A DNA stretch of 8,255 bases from a bacterium (GCA_018812885.1 JAHJCW010000184.1:1-8255); one strand, 5' to 3'; counted from the first letter of the stretch, positions 1 to 6,003 are shown. The notes: generated by a model not told the origin, from the letters alone. Numbers and translations are program-made.

Positions 1-741
1 ATATTTTTTAATTCGTGTAAATTTATAAAACCGTTCTAGAAATACACCAGTTATAAAACCACCAATATGTGCAAACCAGGCTACGCCACCGCCTGTATTT
101 GCTCCCAAAGCACCAACACCGGATATTACTTGCATTACAAACCAAATACCGATTACAACAAAAGCGGGAACCTGGATTGTTGTAAAAATTACCAATAAAA
201 ATACAAAGGTATGTATACGTGCTCGCGGATATTTTAACATATAGGCAGCCAATACACCGGAAATTGCCCCACTTGCACCAATCATAGGTACCATTGAATT
301 TACATCGATAAAGATTTGTCCGGCAGCAGCTCCGATTCCGCATAATATATAAAAAACAGCAAATTTTACATGCCCAAGTGCACCCTCAACGTTATCGCCA
401 AATATCCATAGAAATAACATATTTCCAAAAAGATGCATTATTCCACCGTGCATAAACATTGATGTGAATACTGTTAAGTACGGACTATTTGGTACAGCAT
501 CTAAAAATATGCGACTGTTGGCTGCTTCACTTAAATATTGTGCATAAGCAATGGTAATATCGCCCCGCGGTAAATCAGTGAATACTGCGGGAATTAATCC
601 GAAAGATAATGTGAATTCATGACTGGCAGCAAAATCAAGTCCCATTTGATAGAAAAATACAATCAAATTCAATGCAATAATTGCATATGATACAAAAGGT
701 ACTACAAGGCGCGGGTTGTCATCTTTATATGGAAAGAACAT
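1..741 (-). CDS. Rhomboid family intramembrane serine protease (3' end beyond window)
   Basis: Rhomboid proteases cut membrane proteins within or near their transmembrane helices. My reverse-strand translation gives 247 residues with no stop, starting MFFPYKD, so the C-terminus lies outside the window. The family motifs are intact: HGGIMHLFGN at residues 98-107 (the HxxxxHxxxN oxyanion and structural motif), GASG at 155-158 with the likely nucleophile Ser157, and WFAHIGG at 222-228 with the likely catalytic His225. Hydrophobic helices fill the rest, and the loop after helix 1 (about residues 40-85) is long, as is usual for the family. The ATG at 741-739 overlaps the stop of the upstream M23 peptidase gene as TAATG, so translation is probably coupled to it and no separate promoter is expected. 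All catalytic residues are present, so an active protease is expected. The substrate is unknown. Confidence 0.95.
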   Translation of the reverse strand, partial: MFFPYKDDNPRLVVPFVSYAIIALNLIVFFYQMGLDFAASHEFTLSFGLIPAVFTDLPRGDITIAYAQYLSEAANSRIFLDAVPNSPYLTVFTSMFMHGGIMHLFGNMLFLWIFGDNVEGALGHVKFAVFYILCGIGAAAGQIFIDVNSMVPMIGASGAISGVLAAYMLKYPRARIHTFVFLLVIFTTIQVPAFVVIGIWFVMQVISGVGALGANTGGGVAWFAHIGGFITGVFLERFYKFTRIKKY

Positions 742-743
742 TA
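739..743 (-). other. TAATG stop/start overlap between M23 peptidase and rhomboid genes
   Basis: The TAA stop of the peptidase gene (743-741) shares its last A with the ATG start of the rhomboid gene (741-739). Such overlaps usually mean that ribosomes finishing the first gene reinitiate on the second. No separate Shine-Dalgarno sequence was needed to choose the rhomboid start, and the two genes are almost certainly one transcript. Confidence 0.85.
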
Positions 744-2753
744 TTCAATGAAAAATTTAATTGTTTTTGATGCTGAATTGCCAGAACGATCCTGAATATT
801 TATTAGCAGGTTATGTTCCCCAACTGATAATGTATTTCTTAGAATATAAGATATTTCTTTTTCCACGGGTTGGTAGGCAACCCAAATTCTTTTATCATCT
901 AAATATACTCTCAAATATTCCTCAGATAAATTTATACCCGACAAATCATCATCTAATATAATTTTGAACGTTTTTAATGAATCATTTGAATAAGTCTGCT
1001 GATTCTTAGGATATATATATAAAAATTCGGGGGGTTTTGTATCCTCTAAAACAGTATAAATATTAGGTTCACTTATTTTTGTAGAAATAAAACTATTTAT
1101 GGTATCGATGTGAGTTTCTTCAAAATCCCATTTAGATTTTTCATAATTAAAAGTATAAATAGCGCAATGTTTTAAATCAATATCGTTTTCCAGTACAATA
1201 GAAACAGTTACATTATTTTTAAATGGAATACCATATGGAAGTAACTCATAAACATTAGATTTGCGATTTACTGAATTTTTATATAGCAGTGAAGTTTGTT
1301 GAGCAATCCACATTAAGGTCGTGTCATAAGTTGCATTGTTGATTCCCATAGCGCAAAGACTATCGTTGGAAAATATTTTATTGTAAGAGTTGGGCAATAT
1401 CAACGAAGGTATAAAATCAAATTTATATTTATGTATCGTATCTGTATATATTAAAAATCCACAGGATTTACTATCTTCAAACAAATGTGGATTTAGCATT
1501 TCACTTACGTATTTATCAACATCAACTTTTATCAATGGAAAAGTCATCATCATATCGGGTTTTTCAATAAAGGCCATTATTGTATCTGAACTATTGACAT
1601 TGGTCTGAAGCTGAAAGATTGCACCTTTTTCAAATTGCGTTATTTCAGGAATAAAAACTTTTTGCTCAGTATTAAAAGTCGGATAATCATTTAAATTTAG
1701 AAGAGTTTTGTATTTAGCTTTTTTAGATGGAATAATTGACTTTATATAAAAAGTTAACGTTGATTTGTTTTGTGCAGCATCAGTCGCCACTATTCCTACT
1801 TTGTGAATTCCTTCGGGTAAAGTGATTATTCCGGCCTTATCATCTTTGTGTATAGTAAGTTTTGGATAAGATTCTAGTCGATACAGTTTTTGAAAATCAT
1901 CATGTTTTGGATGATTAACCGGTTGCCCATATACGGTTGTAATGTTTTCCTCTTCATTGAAATCAAGCAAATTATAATGAATGGAAAAAACAGAAATTGA
2001 ATCTACATATAATTCTAATTTTTCAATTTGATATGAATATGTTGCATCTTGAATTTTATCTATAACTTGCGTTGCAATTCCAAAAATTCCGGCAACCGAT
2101 ATCGTATCTTTTAAAATATATTCACTCGCAGATAATTGGACGGTAGAGTGAATCTGAGGTAAAGGAGTGTCCTCAATTCGCGTTCCTTCGCCAAGTGGAA
2201 TTATTGATAAATCTAAAAATTGTGGTGTAAGATTATCTACAATTGGGAATCCGTTGGTCATGGGATTTAATGGTTGGTCCAGCTTGTTACGTAATTCAAA
2301 ATGCAAGTGTGGACCCGTTGATCCGCCGGAGTTACCGGAATATCCAATTATATCTCCCCGCATTACAGGATATTCTTTGGGAGTAAAAAAAATATTAATT
2401 AAGTATGAACTATTTTCATTTTGCAGGTTGTGTACTAGCTCTTCAAAATATTCGGAGTATCTATTTAAATGTCCATAGACAGCTATTTTACCATCAGTTG
2501 TTTTAAGGTATAGGACTTTGCCATAGCCCCTAAAATCTGTCGCAATGCGATGAACATATCCATCTTGGATAGCATATAGTGGGTGATCAATAGTGCTGTT
2601 GGTACGTATATCAAGACCCATGTGGAAATGTGAATCACGAAATTCTCCAAAATTGGAGGTGAGCTGTTGGCCGGTGTCGGTAGGCCAAACGTAGTCCTGA
2701 CCAAAAATCAGGTTAAGGGCGGTGAATATTGAAAAGAAAAATATTTTCTTCAT
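741..2753 (-). CDS. Secreted M23 (LytM-type) zinc metallopeptidase with long C-terminal region
   Basis: M23 peptidases cut peptide cross-links in peptidoglycan. The 670-residue product begins with a Sec signal peptide (basic MKK, hydrophobic core, probable cleavage near FG-Q at residues 18-19, no lipobox). The catalytic domain lies at about residues 22-160. It has H44-x3-D48 (zinc ligands), YGHL with His95, and a GNSGGSTGPHLHFE block with His149 and the third zinc ligand His151. All key residues are present, so an active enzyme is expected. About 35 residues (97-131) separate YGHL from the next conserved strand, longer than in minimal LytM domains. The remaining 500 residues look like beta-rich extracellular modules. 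The last 100 (from about 571, DTKPPEF...) resemble an Ig-like or fibronectin-like fold with an ending of the RSGNSASKTIKF type. No Shine-Dalgarno sequence precedes the ATG. It is the first gene of an operon with the rhomboid gene; the pairing may reflect envelope maintenance, but that is inference. Confidence 0.93.
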   Translation of the reverse strand: MKKIFFFSIFTALNLIFGQDYVWPTDTGQQLTSNFGEFRDSHFHMGLDIRTNSTIDHPLYAIQDGYVHRIATDFRGYGKVLYLKTTDGKIAVYGHLNRYSEYFEELVHNLQNENSSYLINIFFTPKEYPVMRGDIIGYSGNSGGSTGPHLHFELRNKLDQPLNPMTNGFPIVDNLTPQFLDLSIIPLGEGTRIEDTPLPQIHSTVQLSASEYILKDTISVAGIFGIATQVIDKIQDATYSYQIEKLELYVDSISVFSIHYNLLDFNEEENITTVYGQPVNHPKHDDFQKLYRLESYPKLTIHKDDKAGIITLPEGIHKVGIVATDAAQNKSTLTFYIKSIIPSKKAKYKTLLNLNDYPTFNTEQKVFIPEITQFEKGAIFQLQTNVNSSDTIMAFIEKPDMMMTFPLIKVDVDKYVSEMLNPHLFEDSKSCGFLIYTDTIHKYKFDFIPSLILPNSYNKIFSNDSLCAMGINNATYDTTLMWIAQQTSLLYKNSVNRKSNVYELLPYGIPFKNNVTVSIVLENDIDLKHCAIYTFNYEKSKWDFEETHIDTINSFISTKISEPNIYTVLEDTKPPEFLYIYPKNQQTYSNDSLKTFKIILDDDLSGINLSEEYLRVYLDDKRIWVAYQPVEKEISYILRNTLSVGEHNLLINIQDRSGNSASKTIKFFIE

Positions 2754-2763
2754 TAGATAAAGT

Positions 2764-2771
2764 CAAATTTA
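2764..2771 (-). promoter_or_regulatory. Possible Bacteroidota-type -7 element (TAAATTTG) before M23 gene
   Basis: On the minus strand TAAATTTG fits the TAnnTTTG -7 consensus known from Bacteroidota. It lies 10 bases before the ATG at 2753, so the transcript would have almost no leader, in line with the absent Shine-Dalgarno sequence. I found no convincing TTG-type -33 element at the expected distance, and in AT-rich DNA such octamers arise by chance. Confidence 0.25.
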
Positions 2772-2825
2772 ATATAAAATGACATTGTTAGACGATAAAA
2801 AAGGAAAGATTAAATAAGTTTTTAT

Positions 2826-2857
2826 AAAAAAAAGCCCCTGTGTTCACAGGGGCTTTT
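2826..2857 (-). terminator. Strong intrinsic terminator of the PDZ-protein gene
   Basis: A perfect hairpin has a 9-bp GC-rich stem (2834-2842 with 2845-2853, GCCCCTGTG/CACAGGGGC) and a two-base loop, extended by four A-T pairs. On the minus strand it is followed by eight T residues (2833-2826). It begins about 28 bases after the stop of the PDZ gene at 2886 and so separates that gene from the M23-rhomboid operon. The plus-strand side has only four T residues, and no plus-strand gene ends here. Confidence 0.92.
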
Positions 2858-2885
2858 AGTAAAGAGTTAACTTGCTAAAAGTTAA

Positions 2886-3749
2886 TTATTTTTCTTCTTT
2901 TAGTTTTTTCAAATCTTCTTTCATTTCCTGTAGTTCTTTCTGCAGTTCTTCCATTTGTTGTTGGAATTTTTCTTGCTCAAATGGGAATCCATGAAATTCA
3001 AACTCATCTAAACTTTCAGGATGCATTTTTAGCATCATTTTATGCTTAACACCCATTTCCCCAAGATCATCGAATTTATAGAAATCCGCTTGTTCCGACT
3101 CTCCGAGCGTAGCATCAAGCTGTTTTTTCTTACCATCTCTAATAATTGCCACGGCGACTTTAGTTTCCGGTTCATAGCCACGAATGGTCATTGTTAGATC
3201 ACCCGCATTTTCGATATCTTTATCATTAACCCTTGTGATTATATCACCGGCTTTCAATCCGGCTTTTTCAGCAGGACTGTCTTTTACAACTTCAGATACA
3301 AGCACGCCATTACCATCTTTAACCTTAAAATATCCACTTAATTGTTCAGATAAATCTTGAATTTGCACACCGAGGAATCCGGTTTTTTCATCAGCCAATA
3401 ATGGTTCATCTTTATACTTTTTGATGATTTTGATTTTTTTCTCATCGCAACCATCTTTTGTTTTCCAAACCATTTCATCCTTATCACATTTTTTCTTAGG
3501 CATCACAAGGACTTCGCAGTTGTGTCCCGCTAACTTTTCATGAATTTTTGCCATTGCATCATCATCGTTTAAATCAGCTTCGTATTCTTCGGTTTTACCG
3601 TCTTCAGTTATCGTACAATGGAATTTATTGTCCTTAACCTCGGTTTTGACTTCAATCTTCTTTTCATCTTCAACTTGTTTTTTAACAACAATAGTTTTTT
3701 GTGTAAAGCCGAAGCTGAAGAGCAATAAAAGGGATAACAAGTAACGCAT
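2886..3749 (-). CDS. Secreted PDZ-domain protein with C-terminal coiled coil, no protease domain
   Basis: The 287-residue product starts with a Sec signal peptide (MRYLLSLLLLFSFGFTQ, probable cleavage around residue 17). A charged region (about 18-115) follows, with four cysteines at 45, 78, 88 and 101 that could form disulfides in the periplasm. One PDZ domain occupies about 123-216. It has the peptide-carboxylate loop GFLGV (124-128), the SPAEKAGLKAGDII segment (158-171) and a GYEPETKV turn, as in HtrA/DegP-type PDZ domains. No trypsin-like protease domain or catalytic triad is present, so it is probably a binding or scaffold protein rather than an enzyme. The tail is rich in Phe, Met and acidic residues and ends in a Q/E/K-rich coiled coil (about 258-287). 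The start is supported by AGGAG 8 bases upstream. It is monocistronic, ended by the terminator at 2826-2857. The ligand is unknown. Confidence 0.88.
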   Translation of the reverse strand: MRYLLSLLLLFSFGFTQKTIVVKKQVEDEKKIEVKTEVKDNKFHCTITEDGKTEEYEADLNDDDAMAKIHEKLAGHNCEVLVMPKKKCDKDEMVWKTKDGCDEKKIKIIKKYKDEPLLADEKTGFLGVQIQDLSEQLSGYFKVKDGNGVLVSEVVKDSPAEKAGLKAGDIITRVNDKDIENAGDLTMTIRGYEPETKVAVAIIRDGKKKQLDATLGESEQADFYKFDDLGEMGVKHKMMLKMHPESLDEFEFHGFPFEQEKFQQQMEELQKELQEMKEDLKKLKEEK

Positions 3750-3757
3750 AATCGGTT

Positions 3758-3762
3758 CTCCT
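3758..3762 (-). promoter_or_regulatory. Shine-Dalgarno AGGAG of the PDZ-protein gene
   Basis: AGGAG on the minus strand lies 8 bases before the ATG at 3749 and fixes that start. It also shows that this genome uses canonical ribosome binding sites for some genes, in contrast to the M23 gene. Confidence 0.8.
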
Positions 3763-3901
3763 AAATTATATTTACTTTTTGAATACGTATAAGATAGGAT
3801 AATTGTTCCAATGAACGCTGAATGAATATTCGTTGATAATAAGACTATTTAATCGTAAAGTATTTTACAAATATCTACGAATTATAGTGTTTTACGCCCT
3901 A

Positions 3902-3931
3902 TTGAGACTCGGTAAGCGGTCAATCTATAAT
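3902..3931 (+). promoter_or_regulatory. Sigma70-like promoter for the four-helix membrane protein gene
   Basis: TTGAGA (3902-3907, five of six to TTGACA) and a perfect TATAAT (3926-3931) are separated by 18 bases on the plus strand. Transcription would start near 3938, giving a leader of about 120 bases before the ATG at 4060. It is the best promoter match seen in the window. A GTATACG pair at 3937-3955 covers the predicted start. Confidence 0.6.
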
Positions 3932-3936
3932 TAAAA

Positions 3937-3955
3937 GTATACGGTGAGGTATACG
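3937..3955 (+). repeat. Two GTATACG direct repeats, 12-base period, at predicted transcription start
   Basis: GTATACG occurs at 3937-3943 and again at 3949-3955 with five bases between. The hexamer GTATAC is itself a palindrome, so the pair can be read as direct or inverted half-sites. The position just downstream of the -10 box is where a repressor would block initiation. An operator role is inference from placement. Confidence 0.5.
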
Positions 3956-4048
3956 ATAAGAGATGTAATTTATAACGGGGGCATTCCTTTCAGTCAAATT
4001 TCTGCATCTTATTTGCAACAAAGTTCTATTCTTTATTTCATTAACAAA

Positions 4049-4053
4049 AGGAG
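4049..4053 (+). promoter_or_regulatory. Shine-Dalgarno AGGAG of the membrane protein gene
   Basis: AGGAG (within AAAAGGAGAAAG) lies 6 bases before the ATG at 4060 and supports this start. Confidence 0.8.
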
Positions 4054-4059
4054 AAAGTT

Positions 4060-4428
4060 ATGAAAATAAAAACCCTGATGGTTATTAATGCTGTTATAAC
4101 TGCGGTATATGGGCTTGCATTCGTTATTATACCGGAACGATTACTTTTATTGTATGGTAATCCGGTAGATGCACCAATGAAATATATTGGACAACTATTT
4201 GGAGCTGCGCTTATTGCATTTGCTGTTTTATCCTGGTCAGCTAGAAATTCATCTGACAGCGAGGCAAGAAAAGCAATTGTTCTTGCACTTTTCATAGGTG
4301 ATGCGATCGGCTTTATAGTTGCTCTAATTGGGCAATTTAATGCTGTCGTAAATGCGCTAGGTTGGTCAACGGTTGCAATTTACCTCTTACTCTCATTAGG
4401 CTTCGGATATTTTCGTTTTAAGAAATAA
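4060..4428 (+). CDS. Small four-helix integral membrane protein of unknown function
   Basis: I do not recognise a named family. The 122-residue product has four predicted membrane helices at about residues 5-25, 42-60, 70-92 and 98-119, and a basic end (FRFKK). Helix 1 is followed by IPERLLLLYGNP. Helix 2 contains YIGQLFGAALIAFAVLSW and ends in SARNSSDSEARK, a polar loop. Helix 4 starts with LGWS. Small membrane proteins with this pattern (IPxxLLxxYG, then a GQLFGAAL helix) occur in many bacteria as uncharacterised proteins; that is recollection, not a search. A good Shine-Dalgarno sequence precedes the ATG, and the gene has its own sigma70-like promoter about 130 bases upstream with a possible operator. 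The next gene starts 111 bases after the stop, with a large inverted repeat between them. Confidence 0.85.
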   Translation: MKIKTLMVINAVITAVYGLAFVIIPERLLLLYGNPVDAPMKYIGQLFGAALIAFAVLSWSARNSSDSEARKAIVLALFIGDAIGFIVALIGQFNAVVNALGWSTVAIYLLLSLGFGYFRFKK

Positions 4429-4462
4429 TCTTAATAAAAAAATAAAGACAAATCAATAAAAT

Positions 4463-4499
4463 GTTAACCTTGACCGAGCTGTTGTTCGGTCAAGGTAAC
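4463..4499. repeat. Large inverted repeat (11-bp perfect stem, 8-base loop) between two plus-strand genes
   Basis: Positions 4467-4477 (ACCTTGACCGA) are the exact reverse complement of 4486-4496, with an eight-base loop. Allowing one bulged A at 4466, three more pairs extend the stem to 4463/4499. It lies 34 bases after the stop of the upstream gene and about 40 before the next start. There is no T run after it on the plus strand, so it is not a textbook intrinsic terminator. It could be a weak terminator, an attenuating or processing hairpin, or an operator, since each arm contains TTGACCGA or its complement. Confidence 0.6.
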
Positions 4500-4529
4500 A
4501 TAAACATTGCCCTTATCGGTTTAATAAAT

Positions 4530-4535
4530 AGGTGG
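4530..4535 (+). promoter_or_regulatory. Shine-Dalgarno-like AGGTGG of the exported split-barrel gene
   Basis: AGGTGG ends 4 bases before the ATG at 4540, slightly close but usable. It supports the start that includes the signal peptide. The next in-frame ATG (codon 72) lies inside the conserved barrel, so a shorter cytosolic form is unlikely. Confidence 0.5.
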
Positions 4536-4539
4536 ATTT

Positions 4540-5088
4540 ATGAAATTCAAATCTCACAGACTAATTCATTTTGTTTCCGTACTAGTGACCATATTAATTG
4601 CATCTTTGGTAATAGCGCAAGACCTGCAGGACAAAGATCAACAGGAAATATCGCGCGATAGTTTATTAACAATAGCCCGAGCTATAATTGATTCTGACCG
4701 AGCCTGTACATTTATTACAGTTGATGAAAGTGGAAACCCTCAGGCGAGAATCATGTCTGTTTTTCAACCGGAAGAGAATATGGTTATTTGGCTTGGAACA
4801 AGCACTAATAGTCGAAAAGTAAAACAGATTAAAAATAATCCCAACGTGATGGTATTTTATTTTGATACGAAAGGGCGGAGTTATGTATCTATCGCAGGAC
4901 AGGCGCGTATTGTTAATGATCCCGGGAAAAAAGCTCATTATTGGAGAAATGGCTGGACGCGTTACTATCCCGACCCCGAAAAAGATTATATCCTAATTGA
5001 AGTGACTCCTGAGAGAATGGAGATTTGCAGTTATAAATATAAATTATTTTGGGATTCAAATGGACAACCGGCTTTCATTGAATTTTAA
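4540..5088 (+). CDS. Exported pyridoxamine 5'-phosphate oxidase-like flavin split-barrel protein
   Basis: The 182-residue product carries a split-barrel domain of the pyridoxamine-phosphate-oxidase-like superfamily, closest by pattern to the general stress protein 26 group. Residues 54-75 have the strand pair ACTFITVDESG ... QARIM. Residues 82-107 have VIWLGTSTNSRKVKQI followed by NNPNVMVFY, the segment that in relatives contacts FMN phosphate. YVSIAGQARIV lies at 115-125 and a W/Y-rich segment at about 134-143. Unusually, residues 1-26 form a Sec-type signal peptide: basic start (K2, K4, R7), hydrophobic core, cleavage likely after VIA. There is no twin-arginine motif. Family members are normally cytosolic, so this one would act in the periplasm or at the outer surface. 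The cofactor (flavin, heme or none) and substrate cannot be read from sequence. It may be co-transcribed with the membrane protein gene upstream. Confidence 0.85.
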   Translation: MKFKSHRLIHFVSVLVTILIASLVIAQDLQDKDQQEISRDSLLTIARAIIDSDRACTFITVDESGNPQARIMSVFQPEENMVIWLGTSTNSRKVKQIKNNPNVMVFYFDTKGRSYVSIAGQARIVNDPGKKAHYWRNGWTRYYPDPEKDYILIEVTPERMEICSYKYKLFWDSNGQPAFIEF

Positions 5089-5104
5089 TGATAGTATAAG
5101 CTAA

Positions 5105-5131
5105 TAATAAAAAACTGCCCCGAGCAAGGGC
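5105..5131 (-). terminator. Intrinsic terminator of the 67-residue membrane protein gene
   Basis: On the minus strand GCCC (5131-5128) pairs with GGGC (5120-5117) around a seven-base loop, followed by AG and a run of six T residues and further T-rich sequence. It starts about 28 bases after the stop at 5160. The stem is short, so efficiency may be modest. The plus-strand side lacks a T run, so the convergent split-barrel gene gains little from it. Confidence 0.6.
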
Positions 5132-5159
5132 GGCTCTTCCATTCAATATTTATTTAAGA

Positions 5160-5363
5160 TTATTTTTTCTTAAATACTCTATAAAGCATTACGATTAACA
5201 AAACAAAGAAAGCTCCGTACCACCACGAAATACTATTCAATACACATTCTGAATAGTAGGCACCAAATATCAAACCGGTTACAAATAGTAAGAGTTTAAG
5301 CACTCCAATATCAAAAACTGTAATAGTTTTAACTTTTGATTCTATATAATTCCATAAACCCAT
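5160..5363 (-). CDS. Small two-helix membrane protein of unknown function (67 residues)
   Basis: I do not recognise a named family. The start at 5363 (MGLWNYIESK) is chosen over an upstream in-frame ATG at 5387 because a perfect AGGAGG (5375-5370) sits 6 bases before 5363; the upstream ATG has no such site. The protein has an amphipathic N-terminus (residues 1-16), then DIGVLKLLLFVTGLIFGAYY as helix 1 (about 18-37), a short loop with NSISWW, helix 2 (about 48-62) and a basic end (RVFKKK). The D-x3-LK ... GxxxGAY pattern looks like a conserved small inner-membrane protein. Its gene lies just downstream of a relic of a surface-protein 3' end (5392-5427), suggesting it once followed that gene directly. 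Confidence 0.8.
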   Translation of the reverse strand: MGLWNYIESKVKTITVFDIGVLKLLLFVTGLIFGAYYSECVLNSISWWYGAFFVLLIVMLYRVFKKK

Positions 5364-5369
5364 GATAAT

Positions 5370-5375
5370 CCTCCT
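5370..5375 (-). promoter_or_regulatory. Perfect Shine-Dalgarno AGGAGG deciding the start at 5363
   Basis: AGGAGG lies 6 bases before the ATG at 5363, the strongest ribosome binding site in the window. It excludes the ATG at 5387, which lies upstream of the site, as the main start. Confidence 0.88.
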
Positions 5376-5391
5376 AATAGTTAACAAAAAA

Positions 5392-5427
5392 TACTTATAA
5401 TTGCTTTGTTAAAACAACAGTTTTAAC
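5392..5427 (-). pseudogene. Duplicated 3'-end relic of the LTD/CARDB surface protein gene
   Basis: On the minus strand this 36-base stretch reads VKTVVLTKQL followed by TAA, nearly the same as the last residues VKTVVLAKQL and stop of the surface protein gene at 6097-6065. The two copies are 34 of 36 bases identical, including bases beyond the stop codon, and are exactly 670 bases apart. Identity ends abruptly at 5427, so only the tail is present. It is either the old 3' end of the surface protein gene, displaced by an insertion, or a leftover of a lost paralogue. Confidence 0.8.
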
Positions 5428-5438
5428 GTATTTTGAAT

Positions 5439-6003
5439 TTATGCATCAGGACCATGATATTCTATGCTTAGTATTCCGATTGGTAAGGTATCTTTTTCTG
5501 ATATTTGTTTAATGCTTTCAATTGCTTGTTTAATATCATTATAACAATTTTTACAATTTTCAATTGATTCAAATTTTTCCCACCAGGTTTGTAAGTTAAT
5601 TTTTTGATGGGGATTATATAATTCTGCAGTTTCCATTTCTTTTGAGCGTTCAATTAGTTCAGGTTTTCCATGAGCCAAAAGGTTCCGATACTTAAAAATT
5701 TCATTTAATGTACCAAAAGGTCTTTTACTCATATCAATGTTTAGCTTAATAAATTCTTCTAATAATTTTAACTTTTCTATTGGGCCTAGTTTTCTTTCTA
5801 GTACTTTCCAATTTGTAATATGTAAAACACCAATGTAATTAAGAAAAGCCTCAAACGCGAAACTTGAAAAAATGATGGATGAACGAATAAAATGCTTACT
5901 ATTTTCAGTATAGGTTATAGCTGAATCCCAACAAACCTTTGCTGTGTAGCAATTCTGGATAGGTTCTTATGTCTCTCTTACCTATTATTTTTTGTTTATT
6001 CAT
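5439..6003 (-). pseudogene. Frameshifted HEPN-like protein gene (R-N-x3-H motif)
   Basis: HEPN domains are all-helical, often RNases in toxin-antitoxin, CRISPR and abortive-infection systems. On the minus strand an open frame runs from after a TAA (5969-5967) down to 5439. It encodes a continuous helical protein with SSIIFSSFAFEAFLNYIG in its first half and FKYRNLLAHGKPE further on. RNLLAH (R at 5687-5685, H at 5672-5670) matches the HEPN active-site pattern R-N-x3-H. This frame has no ATG, GTG or TTG before 5732, which lies well inside the helical body. An ATG at 6003 opens another frame (MNKQKIIGKRDIRTY...) that ends at 5905. The two frames overlap at 5966-5905, and a +1 shift there would give about 187 residues. 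The gene is thus probably broken, unless this is a sequencing error or programmed frameshift. If only the 5732 start is used, a 97-residue protein would retain the motif but lose the N-terminal helices. No MNT-type antitoxin gene is adjacent. Confidence 0.65.

Larger units (their letters stand above)
3750..4059. other. 310-base divergent intergenic region between PDZ and membrane-protein genes
   Basis: This gap separates two divergent genes and must carry promoters for both. Visible elements are a plus-strand promoter (3902-3931) with a GTATACG repeat downstream, a minus-strand TATAAT (3886-3881) without a convincing -35 box, a palindrome GAATATTC at 3824-3831 and an ATACGTAT palindrome at 3783-3790. 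The predicted plus-strand leader is about 120 bases (3938-4059); no riboswitch fold or leader peptide was recognised in it. No tRNA T-loop motif and no plausible small ORF was seen. Confidence 0.6.

Noticed and set aside
23..343. Open frame on the minus strand inside the rhomboid region
   Set aside because: It is out of frame with the rhomboid reading, which carries all catalytic motifs; its Cys/Trp-rich composition is typical of a shadow frame.
2483..2704. Minus-strand 73-codon frame inside the M23 gene
   Set aside because: It overlaps the catalytic-domain coding sequence in another frame and shows no recognisable features.
3765..3770. TATAAT on the minus strand just before the PDZ gene
   Set aside because: It lies only three bases from the Shine-Dalgarno sequence, so a transcript from it would lack the ribosome binding site; likely a chance match in AT-rich DNA.
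3880..3960. Possible tRNA or structured RNA in the divergent intergenic region
   Set aside because: No T-loop GTTCGAAT-like motif and no cloverleaf pairing could be found; the better explanation is promoter and operator sequence.
4461..4661. Plus-strand frame starting inside the inverted repeat
   Set aside because: It overlaps the start of the exported split-barrel gene in another frame, has no ribosome binding site and its first codons come from the hairpin.
5364..5387. Upstream ATG that would extend the small membrane protein by eight residues
   Set aside because: The AGGAGG site lies within this stretch and is correctly spaced only for the ATG at 5363.
5468..5653. Minus-strand 61-codon frame within the HEPN-like gene
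   Set aside because: It is a low-complexity K/I/N-rich shadow; the conserved motifs are in the other frame.
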